A DNA stretch of 31,151 nucleotides. Source: Hondaea fermentalgiana. Taxonomy: Eukaryota; Sar; Bigyra; Thraustochytrida; Thraustochytriidae. The position numbers and the translations under genes are program-made. Positions within the stretch are counted from its first letter, which is position 1; each line of letters starts with the position of its first letter. The stretch lies in NCBI GenBank assembly GCA_014084085.1, contig NPFB01000099.1, positions 1 to 31,151 of the forward strand, in the 5' to 3' direction. The notes below the pieces were generated by a model. It was not told the DNA's origin, ran no database searches, and was given only the letters and a program-made list of their open reading frames with translations. This document shows, one piece after another, positions 15,719-23,484 of the stretch.

Positions 15719-16828
15719 CTAGCGATGCGACCTACCAAAAGCAGCGAAGAAATCGTCGTTAACACCTCGCTCGGTCTTTTGCTCATGGCGATAGGCGGCG
15801 TCGCGGGCTCGCTTTTCTTCAGCTTGGCGTAGCTGTGTTTGAAGTGTGGCGCGCTCCTCTTCGCGACGTCGCTCTTGATCCGCGAAAGATACGTGATTAG
15901 CGAGTTGCGCGAGCGCAGCTTGCTGGCGAGCATAAGCGCGCTCTTCCTCCTGCTCACGTGCGAGGCGCGCCTGTCGTTCACGAATCTGCTCCTGCTGCGT
16001 GGCACGAATTTCTTCGAGGCGTTCCTGCTCCAACCCACAGAAATGGTCAGGTCTGACACGGTGAGGAGCGAGCGCGCTTTGATACGCATTCTCATGATGC
16101 TGCCGAATCTCCTCAAGACGCTTCAACTCGCGCTCTTCACGCGCCTGCGCCATTTTGCGCTCATATGCCTCTCTTTCCGTACGGGATTTGGCCAGCAAGA
16201 GATTGTATTCCTGGACTTCTTGCATCCGCTGTGCCTCAATGGCGCGCGCTGCTTTTTCCACTTCATCGACATGCTGCTCAACCACACGCATATTCTCCGC
16301 GTACTGCTCCTCCTGAAGACGCTCTTCCTCGCGTGCTCGCTCGCGCGCCTCGGCCTGCTCCTGAGCCCAGCGCCGCATTTGGCGCTGCTGCAGGCGTCGA
16401 CGCTCTTCGACACCAACATCCTCGCCGTCAAACTTTTGCGCGGACGAGGGGCCAATGTGCTTCTCAATACGGTGATACTCTTGTAGCTCCTGAGCGTGTT
16501 GCTCCTGCTTGCGCGCGGCTTCTTGCTGCCAGAGCGTGAGCGTGTCAAGTTTGTGCTGCCGCTCGGCCTCTTCACGACGCAATTCCTCCTCTTTCAGCGT
16601 GTCGTGTACATTTTGGAGATAGGCGGCATACGCGCGGTCGTCATCCTTTTCGCGTTGCTTTTGCGCTTCCTTCTCGCGGATCTGTCTTTGAAGAGCGGAC
16701 TCGTCTCGACCCGTCAGGCGCACCTTGGGGTTGAGTAGTCTGCTTCGCAGCTCTTCATGACGCTGTCGCGTTGCTTCTACGCGCTCATCGGCACGAGCTT
16801 CCCACTCGGAGGCGAGGCGTCGGTCCAT
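15719..16828 (-). CDS. RIB43A: RIB43A family flagellar microtubule protein
   Basis: 369-aa protein, nearly all charged coiled coil, starting at an ATG (16826-16828). It matches the RIB43A (RIBC1/RIBC2) family from end to end. Markers are NPKVRLTGRDESALQRQI near residue 33 (family: pattern RxxGxDxxAL), SSAQKFDGEDVGVEERRR near 128, followed by QQRQMRRWAQEQ, and APHRVRPDHFCGLEQERL in the C-terminal third. Members are microtubule inner proteins of the ciliary doublet A-tubule. Length agrees with the family (about 370-390 aa). It is divergent from FAM184 across about 800 bp and convergent with TDG. Its presence implies that the organism builds motile flagella at some stage. Confidence 0.92.
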   Translation of the reverse strand: MDRRLASEWEARADERVEATRQRHEELRSRLLNPKVRLTGRDESALQRQIREKEAQKQREKDDDRAYAAYLQNVHDTLKEEELRREEAERQHKLDTLTLWQQEAARKQEQHAQELQEYHRIEKHIGPSSAQKFDGEDVGVEERRRLQQRQMRRWAQEQAEARERAREEERLQEEQYAENMRVVEQHVDEVEKAARAIEAQRMQEVQEYNLLLAKSRTEREAYERKMAQAREERELKRLEEIRQHHENAYQSALAPHRVRPDHFCGLEQERLEEIRATQQEQIRERQARLAREQEEERAYARQQAALAQLANHVSFADQERRREEERATLQTQLRQAEEKRARDAAYRHEQKTERGVNDDFFAAFGRSHR

Positions 16829-17629
16829 TGCTCTGCGTTAGGGAGAAGTCTATTGTTTCTTTGCAAACTCTGCGTTTGCTCGCGGCCGTCTCGACGTGGC
16901 GCTGCGCGAATGGCGGTACCTTCTGCGCACTCTGGCCTGGCCTCTTCTATTCGCGCGCGCGCCGCCAAGCGTCACGCGCCGCGTCCAGAGTTCCCCCCTC
17001 TGCTGCTCGCCTGCCTGCCGCTCTGCAGATCGACTGGACCGATAAAGAACGAACCTCGTGCGTTTGTTTGTTCGTCTCCGAGTCCGCCTTTCCTTCGCAA
17101 TGCGGCGAGCGAGACCCGGCCGAGGCCGCCTCCGCCGCAAGGCGCCCAAGAGCAAGCTGCGCGCTGCTACCCGCTTCCTTTCCACCTGGCTGGCGGGTTA
17201 TGTCTTGCTAGGAACCACAAGCGAGACAGACATTCCGCTCGAGCTGACTGCCAGTGTGAAGTGCAATGCAATGAGAGCGGTAGGCGGGCCCCATCTCCCT
17301 CAACGGATTTATGGAGGAGCGAAACGGTGTGTACTCCGCTCTCGCTTTTGACGGGCGCACGCGCTTGCGACACGTTCAGACAAACGTGCGCACAAGCTAG
17401 CAAGCCGGCTAGCGAGCGGGCGGCCAGAAGCAAAGACCTGCCGCAACAGCTCGCACACTTGCTCGTTCGTCCGAGCTCCGGTCTCGCACAACGCACGGAT
17501 AGGGGGAGCGGCTTGCGCAAGACTCTGTCCTTTCTTTGCTGTAAGACCGCTTCTGTGCGCCGGCGCGTACGCGCGCAGCGCTGCGGCGCGCTGCGCTGAC
17601 CCCACTGACGGACGAAGCAGGCAGTAAAG
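16829..17629. other. Divergent promoter region between RIB43A and FAM184
   Basis: About 800 bases between two head-to-head start codons. It is GC-rich, and frames on both strands are partly open but lack domain features; I treat these as chance. A shared promoter for two flagellum-related genes is likely by position. I looked for an RFX X-box by eye and found no convincing match. Confidence 0.5.
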
Positions 17630-20600
17630 ATGGCGGACCCCAATCTGCACCTCAAGCTGTGCAAGAAGATCGCGCAGCTCACCAAGGTCATCTATCATCT
17701 CAACACAAAAAATGAAGACCATGAGGCAAGTCTCAAGGCTCTTTCTGAACAGCACGAAAGCGAGCTCCACGATGCCATGGAGGACGCAGCCAGTAAGATC
17801 CGACAACTCAAGACTGCGCTCGAAAGTCGCTCGAACGCCGATGTGCCCCAGGAAAAGCTCAAGTTGGTCGAGTCGCGCTTTGAGGAAGAGCGCGAGCGCG
17901 GGCTGCGCGAATTCGAAGCGTACAAGACCAAAGTTGCTGCCAAAGAAGACAATCTTCGCGCTGAGTTCAAGTCGCGAGTTACCTCTATGCAGCGTGAGCT
18001 TGATGAGGCCAAAGAAGGCTTTCGTAAACGCATCGAAGAATGGGAAATGCGGGCCGCAGAGGTTGCTTCAAAGACAGATAAGAGTGACAAAGCTGCTCTT
18101 GCAAAAATGCGCAAGGCACACGAAAATGCTATTGCCAAACTGGAAGCAGCCCACGCTCAAGAGCTCGAAGAGCGTCGTGTCGCTGCAGAGGCATTGCAGA
18201 CAAATCTTGAAGCGGCCCAACGCGCAGCGGCAGGAGCAGAGAAGCGAGCACAAGAAGGAATCGCAAAGGCGCGCCAAGAAGCTCTTCAGAGGGAAGAAGA
18301 GCTTTTGCGCGAAAAAGACTCGGTTGTTCAGGGCGTGCGATCAGAAGTGGAAAGTACCGAATCCACGCTTCTCTCGCGCATCTCCTATTTAAGCGCAAGC
18401 ATCGAGGCAGAGCAAAAGGCAACACAGACCGCCGTGGCTGCACTCGAGGAGCGCTCACAGGAACTCGACGCTCTCCGAGGAACCCACGAGAGCGCTTTGC
18501 AAGAGGCTCGACGTGCCGCAGAGGACGCGGCAGCAACAAACAGCGCAATCTCGAGAGATCTTGAAAGGGCACGCAATGAGCTCTTGCAGGCACGAGAAGC
18601 CACGACCACTGTCGAGACGCAGCTTCACGAACTTCAGGCCTTTGTGGAAAGCGAGAAACAGTCCCGAAGACGTGTCGAGTCCTCCGCAGAGAACGCCAAC
18701 GAGCAAATTCTTTCCTTGGAGCGTAAACTCAAGGAGCAGACTCGTCTTGGGAGCCAGCATGTGCGCGAACTTCAGGATAAGCTCTCCAGTCGCGAGCGCG
18801 AGGTCAGAAAGCTGCAAGCTGACGCAGCCGAAGCATCGGGAAAGCTGAGCTCCTTCTCAGACCTTCTTGCCGGAGAAAGAGAACGGGTGACTGTCCTGAA
18901 AACCGAACTCGCCACGATTGCCTCGGGCAAGTCGCAGCAGGCGCAAGAAATGGACTTGCAGCGCATCGAGCTCTCCAAGGCTGAAGCCAAGATCGTGGAG
19001 GCCGGAATTGAGGCAGATGCTCTCCGAGAGGCGCTGGCGTCTGCCAAGGCCAACCTAGATGCGGCAAATCAGGCCCACATTGCTGAGCGAAATGCAATTC
19101 AGGAAGCCCACGCCGTCGCTATTGCCCAGGCTTCGCGAGAAGCTCGTGCAACACAAGGTGCGCACAAGGAGGCCCTTGATACTTTGCGCGAGTCGTTGGC
19201 ATCCGAAAACGCACGGAGAGAAACGCAAATACACAAGGAGCATAGCGCACTCGTCGCAAAATTGGAGAATGCTAAGATTGCTGAGCTCCAGGCGCTCGAG
19301 TCTGGTTTCCTTGAAAAGTTACGCGACCAGGCAACAGCGCGTGAGCGCGCTGAGGCTATTTCTGGAAAACTTCGCGCCGATCTCGATGCCGCAAAGGCCA
19401 CAATTGACGAATTGTCAGAAGCCAAGGAAAAGTCGGGTGCGAGTCTTGAAAGTGCAATGCGCAAACGAAACGATCTCGAAACCGAGCTGCGGGCCGCGAA
19501 TACAATGATTTCGTCACTTGAGGCCACAGCAGCTCGCGACTTGCAGCATCACAAGGAAACGTTGCAGGAGCGCGAACGCGATGCGCAGGCACGCATAAGT
19601 GTTGCAGTTGCGGAGCAAAAACAACGTGACGAAGAAACGCTCGCTCTGGCGCGAGCAGAATTGCAGGCGAGCGCTGCGAAGGAAGTCGCTGCGCTCAAGG
19701 AGGAACTCGCGGGCGTCAAACAAGAGGCCTCGGCGAGCAACACAGAGGGTGCGCGACTACGCAGAGATCTTGACGCCCTGCGCGAGCATCACGAGGCCCA
19801 GCTCGAGATCTTCTCGCAAAAGCAACAGCGCATGGTGCAAGATTTGCGACAAGAGGCCGTGGCGAAGCTTGCTGCTGAGCAGGACGCGTGGCGCGCAAAA
19901 CTAGAAGAAGCTGAGAAAAGTCTGCTTACAGAACGTGAGAGCGCGCTGCGCAAGCTCGAGACGCGGCATGTGGAGAAGGAGCGCGCTTTACGAAAAGAAG
20001 CGGAACAGTCAAAACAGGCGGCCCTCGATGGCCTGCGCGCTGCATTGCAGCATGAAGCTGCAATTGGACGAACTCACTTGGAGACGGCGCACCGTGCCGC
20101 TTTGGATGCCTTGCGGCAAAATTTGGGCCAACAACGTTCTGCTGCCGAGAAGCAGCTCCGGGACGCGCACGCAGTGGCGGAGAAAAATCTTCAAGAAAGA
20201 CTTGCTGCTGTTGAGGAGACGCGTAATCGTCTCGAGACGCGCGTGCAGTCCCTTGAAAAGGAGCTCGAGCAAGCCAAGATTCATTTCGATGACAAGGTGA
20301 CTGCGCTGGAGCAGGACCGCTCGAGGGAACAAAAGCGGCACGAAGTTCACTTGGAAACCTTGCGGCGGGCGCACGATGATCAAGTGAGAACGCTCAATGC
20401 TTCTCACGCCAATGACGTACACAGTCTAGAAGGAGAGCGCGATCGTATTCGCAAAGCGCTCGAGTCAGATGTGGCAAATCTACAAAAGACGATTGCGTAT
20501 TGGGAGCATAGGTATGAGCATCGCGAGCCACGCGTGGAGGATACCAAGCAGATTGCCAAGCTGAACAAGAAACTCGAGCATGCAGAGACCAAGGTACGCC

Positions 20601-21223
20601 ATGCGGTCGAAGAAATGCAGTTTTACAAGCTTGAGCTGCGCAATCGCGAGGAGTCCTACAATAAGGTATTCAATCGCAACGTCAATGTAGGTGTCATGCA
20701 GGTTCTCAAACCAAGTGCTCCGAGCGTAGGAACAGCTGCGCCGAGATCAACCGTAGCGTTTGGTGCATATGGAGATGATGACGATAACGGTTCTGAGAGA
20801 AGCCGACGTCGAAGCAAAAAGAAGAAGGACAAGGACAAGGACAGGGAAAAGGACAAGGACCGGAGCAGTCGAAAGCACAAGAGCAAGCACCGATCTTCGT
20901 CGTCATCCCAGCACCAGCACCAGCACCAGCAACCACATGAGCACGCCTCTGATGGCATTGAGTTTCCACCTCTTGACAATCACAGCCTTGCCAGCACTAC
21001 CAATGAGCGACCCATGTCGAATCAAGCCGCAACGCGATACAGCAGCAGAAGCAATGCGACCCCGGAATCGCGACCAGAGCTTGCTCTGGACGATGATGAC
21101 CATGACGAGGATGACCGCGCGCGTGGGGACCGAGATGCAGCTCAGCTACTGCAAGGGTCAGGTCCAAAACGTCGCATCCAACTTCACCAGCAGCAGCATC
21201 GCCGTATTATCCACAACATGTAA
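17630..21223 (+). CDS. FAM184: FAM184 family long coiled-coil protein
   Basis: 1197 aa without introns, ATG at 17630 in good context (AAGATGGCGG). The first 60 residues (LHLKLCKKIAQLTKVIYHLN, then TKNEDHEASLKAL) are the conserved FAM184 N-terminus. Residues ~60-995 are continuous coiled coil rich in Ala, Glu, Arg and Leu. About 998-1025 (FYKLELRNREESYNKVFNRN, then VNVGVMQVLKP) is the conserved FAM184 C-terminal box. Beyond it is a species-specific tail: a KDKDKDREKDKDR tract, a Ser run, a His-Gln tract encoded by a CACCAG repeat, then acidic and polar sequence. FAM184 proteins are distributed mainly in ciliated lineages, so a flagellar or centrosomal role is likely but not proven. The last ~35 codons are part of a tandem duplication. 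Confidence 0.9.
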   Translation: MADPNLHLKLCKKIAQLTKVIYHLNTKNEDHEASLKALSEQHESELHDAMEDAASKIRQLKTALESRSNADVPQEKLKLVESRFEEERERGLREFEAYKTKVAAKEDNLRAEFKSRVTSMQRELDEAKEGFRKRIEEWEMRAAEVASKTDKSDKAALAKMRKAHENAIAKLEAAHAQELEERRVAAEALQTNLEAAQRAAAGAEKRAQEGIAKARQEALQREEELLREKDSVVQGVRSEVESTESTLLSRISYLSASIEAEQKATQTAVAALEERSQELDALRGTHESALQEARRAAEDAAATNSAISRDLERARNELLQAREATTTVETQLHELQAFVESEKQSRRRVESSAENANEQILSLERKLKEQTRLGSQHVRELQDKLSSREREVRKLQADAAEASGKLSSFSDLLAGERERVTVLKTELATIASGKSQQAQEMDLQRIELSKAEAKIVEAGIEADALREALASAKANLDAANQAHIAERNAIQEAHAVAIAQASREARATQGAHKEALDTLRESLASENARRETQIHKEHSALVAKLENAKIAELQALESGFLEKLRDQATARERAEAISGKLRADLDAAKATIDELSEAKEKSGASLESAMRKRNDLETELRAANTMISSLEATAARDLQHHKETLQERERDAQARISVAVAEQKQRDEETLALARAELQASAAKEVAALKEELAGVKQEASASNTEGARLRRDLDALREHHEAQLEIFSQKQQRMVQDLRQEAVAKLAAEQDAWRAKLEEAEKSLLTERESALRKLETRHVEKERALRKEAEQSKQAALDGLRAALQHEAAIGRTHLETAHRAALDALRQNLGQQRSAAEKQLRDAHAVAEKNLQERLAAVEETRNRLETRVQSLEKELEQAKIHFDDKVTALEQDRSREQKRHEVHLETLRRAHDDQVRTLNASHANDVHSLEGERDRIRKALESDVANLQKTIAYWEHRYEHREPRVEDTKQIAKLNKKLEHAETKVRHAVEEMQFYKLELRNREESYNKVFNRNVNVGVMQVLKPSAPSVGTAAPRSTVAFGAYGDDDDNGSERSRRRSKKKKDKDKDREKDKDRSSRKHKSKHRSSSSSQHQHQHQQPHEHASDGIEFPPLDNHSLASTTNERPMSNQAATRYSSRSNATPESRPELALDDDDHDEDDRARGDRDAAQLLQGSGPKRRIQLHQQQHRRIIHNM

Positions 21224-21448
21224 CTAAGTACCTACCCTCATTTCTCGCCAAAGCCTGTCGTTTGCACGTTCGCCCCCCTTTCGCGTTGGGACCGAGATGC
21301 AACTCAGTTACTGCAAGGGTCGGGTCCAAAACGTCGCATCCAACTTCACCGGCAGCAGCATCGCCGTATTATTCGCAACATGTAACTAAGTAACCACCCT
21401 CATTTCTCGCCAAAGCCTGTCGTTTGCACGTTTGCCCCCCTTACGCGT
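21121..21448. repeat. 162-bp tandem duplication over the end of FAM184
   Basis: Copy 1 (21121-21286) contains the last ~34 FAM184 codons, the TAA stop and about 60 bases of 3' flank. Copy 2 (21287-21448) repeats this with about a dozen substitutions. The period is 162, a multiple of three, and the coding sense of the second copy is largely kept, but it lies behind the stop. Confidence 0.92.
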
Positions 21449-21835
21449 AATTCATTTCTTCAGAACCGTACGCACACGCGACGGCTCGTCCATGCTTCAT
21501 GAACGATACATATTACGTTGAAAGGTCGTCAAATACATCCAAGGGATGTACCGGAGCAAGAAAAGGAAAAAGATTGCTTGATCCTGAAGAAAAGGCTTAC
21601 TTTACACATTTATATCTTCTTTTTCGCCAGAATTTTTCGATCCTGTTGACCGCTCTGAACGAGCGGATATTGTGTCCCGCGCAATAATGCAGGGACATAT
21701 TCATGTCAAGCTTGCTCGGGGCGTCCAACAAGAAGACATTCTACGATGAAATCGATGAATTCAGATGTTGTTCGCCACCCAACTGACTCGCTTGGTACAA
21801 GCAACGCAAGAGAGATCATCCACGATCCACCTTAT
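21449..21835. other. Intergenic region between convergent FAM184 and PARG
   Basis: AT-richer sequence after the duplicated FAM184 end. A 62-codon ATG frame (21499-21687) has no recognisable features. No RNA gene or further repeat was seen. Confidence 0.5.
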
Positions 21836-22798
21836 TCATGCGGGTACTTTTGGTGGGTCGGCATCAGGATCGACAGCGAGCAAATCACAAAATGCGGTCT
21901 GGAAGGCGATAAAGTTGGCATCTGCACTAGGGTTGCCTCTAAGCACAAGAATTGCAAAGTGCACCTCTCTGAAACAGGTAGCATACTTTCCGGTCAGCTT
22001 GTCGCGGAAAATACCAGCGACGAGATCGGGATCATTACCATAGGCACCACAACCGAAAGCACCAAGAACAAGAACATCACAGGCCTTCTCACTTGCAATG
22101 GCAAGGACACGATCGATGCGATCCTCCAAGGTGGTCTTGAAGAGTTCCTCCATCGCGTTTCGACGCCATGTTGCACGGTCTCCACGCAATGCATCATGAG
22201 CAAGATTTGCATTCGGGGCCGGAATTGTAATGACGGAACAGGCAAAGGGCTTGTCGAGGAAGGCCCCAACCAGATTGTCCTGGCGGAAAACCGGAACCTT
22301 TGGAGAATATATCGCACAACTTGTGTTGAGGGCTCGCTCCTCACCTTGCAGATCTCGATTCGTCTGATAATAGAGTTTAGGCATGTACTCGAATCGCGCC
22401 AAGCACGGATACAAGCCGGAGGATCGCACAAGGCACTCTTCCTGGGCAATGGATCCGCGCAAGAAACCCCCGCCGGGATTTCTCCCGGACGCAAAGTTGA
22501 GAACCGCCACATTTTTCAGGTCCTCTCGCGCCGCGAGGCCGCGCGCCGCCGCGAAAGTGGAGTCCGTGCAGAGCGCGTAGACGGTCTTCGGGAAGGCCCC
22601 CTTCGCGCTGGGCACGGCGGGGAACTCGTGGGCGGCCGCAAAGTGCTCGGAGGCGCCGACGGCGGCCGAGACGTCGTCGCTGACCCGGACCACCTCGCCA
22701 GCGCCGTTCAGGTACCCGCCTTCGTGGAGAACCGCGAGCGTCTCCTGCGCCAGCGCCTTGGCGCGCTGCCTCACCTGCTCGCGCGAAGGGCCCGGCAT
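21836..22798 (-). CDS. Microbial-type poly(ADP-ribose) glycohydrolase (TIGR02452 macrodomain)
   Basis: 320 aa from the ATG at 22798. The family N-terminus (REQVRQRAKALAQETLAVL) precedes the macrodomain. VAVLNFASGRNPGGGFLRGS leads into the catalytic loop: GGG at 109-111 and QEE at 119-121, the PARG signature GGG-X(6-8)-QEE whose second Glu is catalytic. The glycine-rich stretch VLVLGAFGCGAYGNDPDLVA is also typical. Intact motifs predict hydrolysis of poly(ADP-ribose) chains after DNA damage signalling. This is the compact bacterial/fungal class, not the long metazoan PARG. An upstream in-frame ATG at 22873 inside an (ATGA)n repeat would add 25 residues (MNECVEPGAS...); I prefer 22798 because the family homology begins there. 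Divergent from the GH127-like gene. Confidence 0.9.
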   Translation of the reverse strand: MPGPSREQVRQRAKALAQETLAVLHEGGYLNGAGEVVRVSDDVSAAVGASEHFAAAHEFPAVPSAKGAFPKTVYALCTDSTFAAARGLAAREDLKNVAVLNFASGRNPGGGFLRGSIAQEECLVRSSGLYPCLARFEYMPKLYYQTNRDLQGEERALNTSCAIYSPKVPVFRQDNLVGAFLDKPFACSVITIPAPNANLAHDALRGDRATWRRNAMEELFKTTLEDRIDRVLAIASEKACDVLVLGAFGCGAYGNDPDLVAGIFRDKLTGKYATCFREVHFAILVLRGNPSADANFIAFQTAFCDLLAVDPDADPPKVPA

Positions 22799-22862
22799 CC
22801 TCGCCCCGCGCGAGCCTCGCTGTCGGGATGATGCTAAGGCTTTGCTCGCTCCGGGTTCTACG

Positions 22863-22902
22863 CATTCATTCATTCATTCATTCATTCATTCATTCATTCA
22901 TT
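22863..22902 (-). repeat. (ATGA)n repeat with ten ATGs in the PARG leader
   Basis: On the minus strand a tetranucleotide tract gives ATG codons starting at 22901 and every four bases down to 22865. Most read Met-Asn-Glu-stop, each stop overlapping the next ATG but one. The ATG at 22873 is the last in the PARG frame; 22869 gives Met-Asn-Ala-stop and 22865 opens a different frame. Confidence 0.9.
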
Positions 22903-22968
22903 CCTTCCTTTCTCGAGCCGTCCCGGAAAATCTAAGGAACGCCGCCCCGGAAAGCCGGGGCCGAACCC

Positions 22969-22985
22969 GGGGGGGGGGGGGGGGG
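22969..22985. repeat. G17 homopolymer
   Basis: Seventeen consecutive G residues on the plus strand, directly after CCGAACCC. Length is likely polymorphic or affected by sequencing. Confidence 0.9.
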
Positions 22986-23484
22986 TAAGGGCGCCATTCC
23001 GGGAATCCGGGCGGAGGGAAAGGAAGCGACTCTGGCGCGATTCGTTCGCTCGTTCCGAGGCATCCGTCACCTGATCGAAGAAGTTGAACTTCGTATCTCC
23101 ATCCACCACCGGCGGCCCAGGCCTGGTTGAAGTTGATCGCTTTCTTATTATAGAGAAGTTAGGAACCCAATCGAGTTGACAACCTCGTCCAGTAGGGTGA
23201 CGTTGACAACTTCATCAAGTTGAGAACCTCGTCAAAGTGAGGCCGGCGCCAACCGGCGAGAAGAGTAGTGAACATAATGACCGTGGTGAAGAAGGAGGGA
23301 TCTTCGACATTTCCATCTTTGATCGTCGTCTTTGACTGATGATGGATCATCCATCTTCCTCGCCTTCGCGCGTCCAAAGAGTTCGTTGTCGTCGCAGATC
23401 CAATCCAACCCGATCCGATCCGATCGCAGCCGGCTGGCGCCACAGACCTCGCCCGAGACCGAGACCGGGAGCGGCGAGCTGCCG

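Larger units (their letters stand above)
22799..23484. other. Divergent promoter region between PARG and the GH127-like gene
   Basis: Contains the (ATGA)n tract, a GC-rich palindromic stretch around 22920-22970, a G17 homopolymer, and short related phrases around 23120-23230 (variants of GTTGACAACTTC and GAACCTCGTC). No RNA gene found. The GH127 reading frame extends upstream to about 23332 but without an ATG. Confidence 0.5.

Noticed and set aside
16757..17599. 280-codon plus frame between RIB43A and FAM184
   Set aside because: Starts inside the RIB43A antisense and has no domain; the region is best explained as a divergent promoter.
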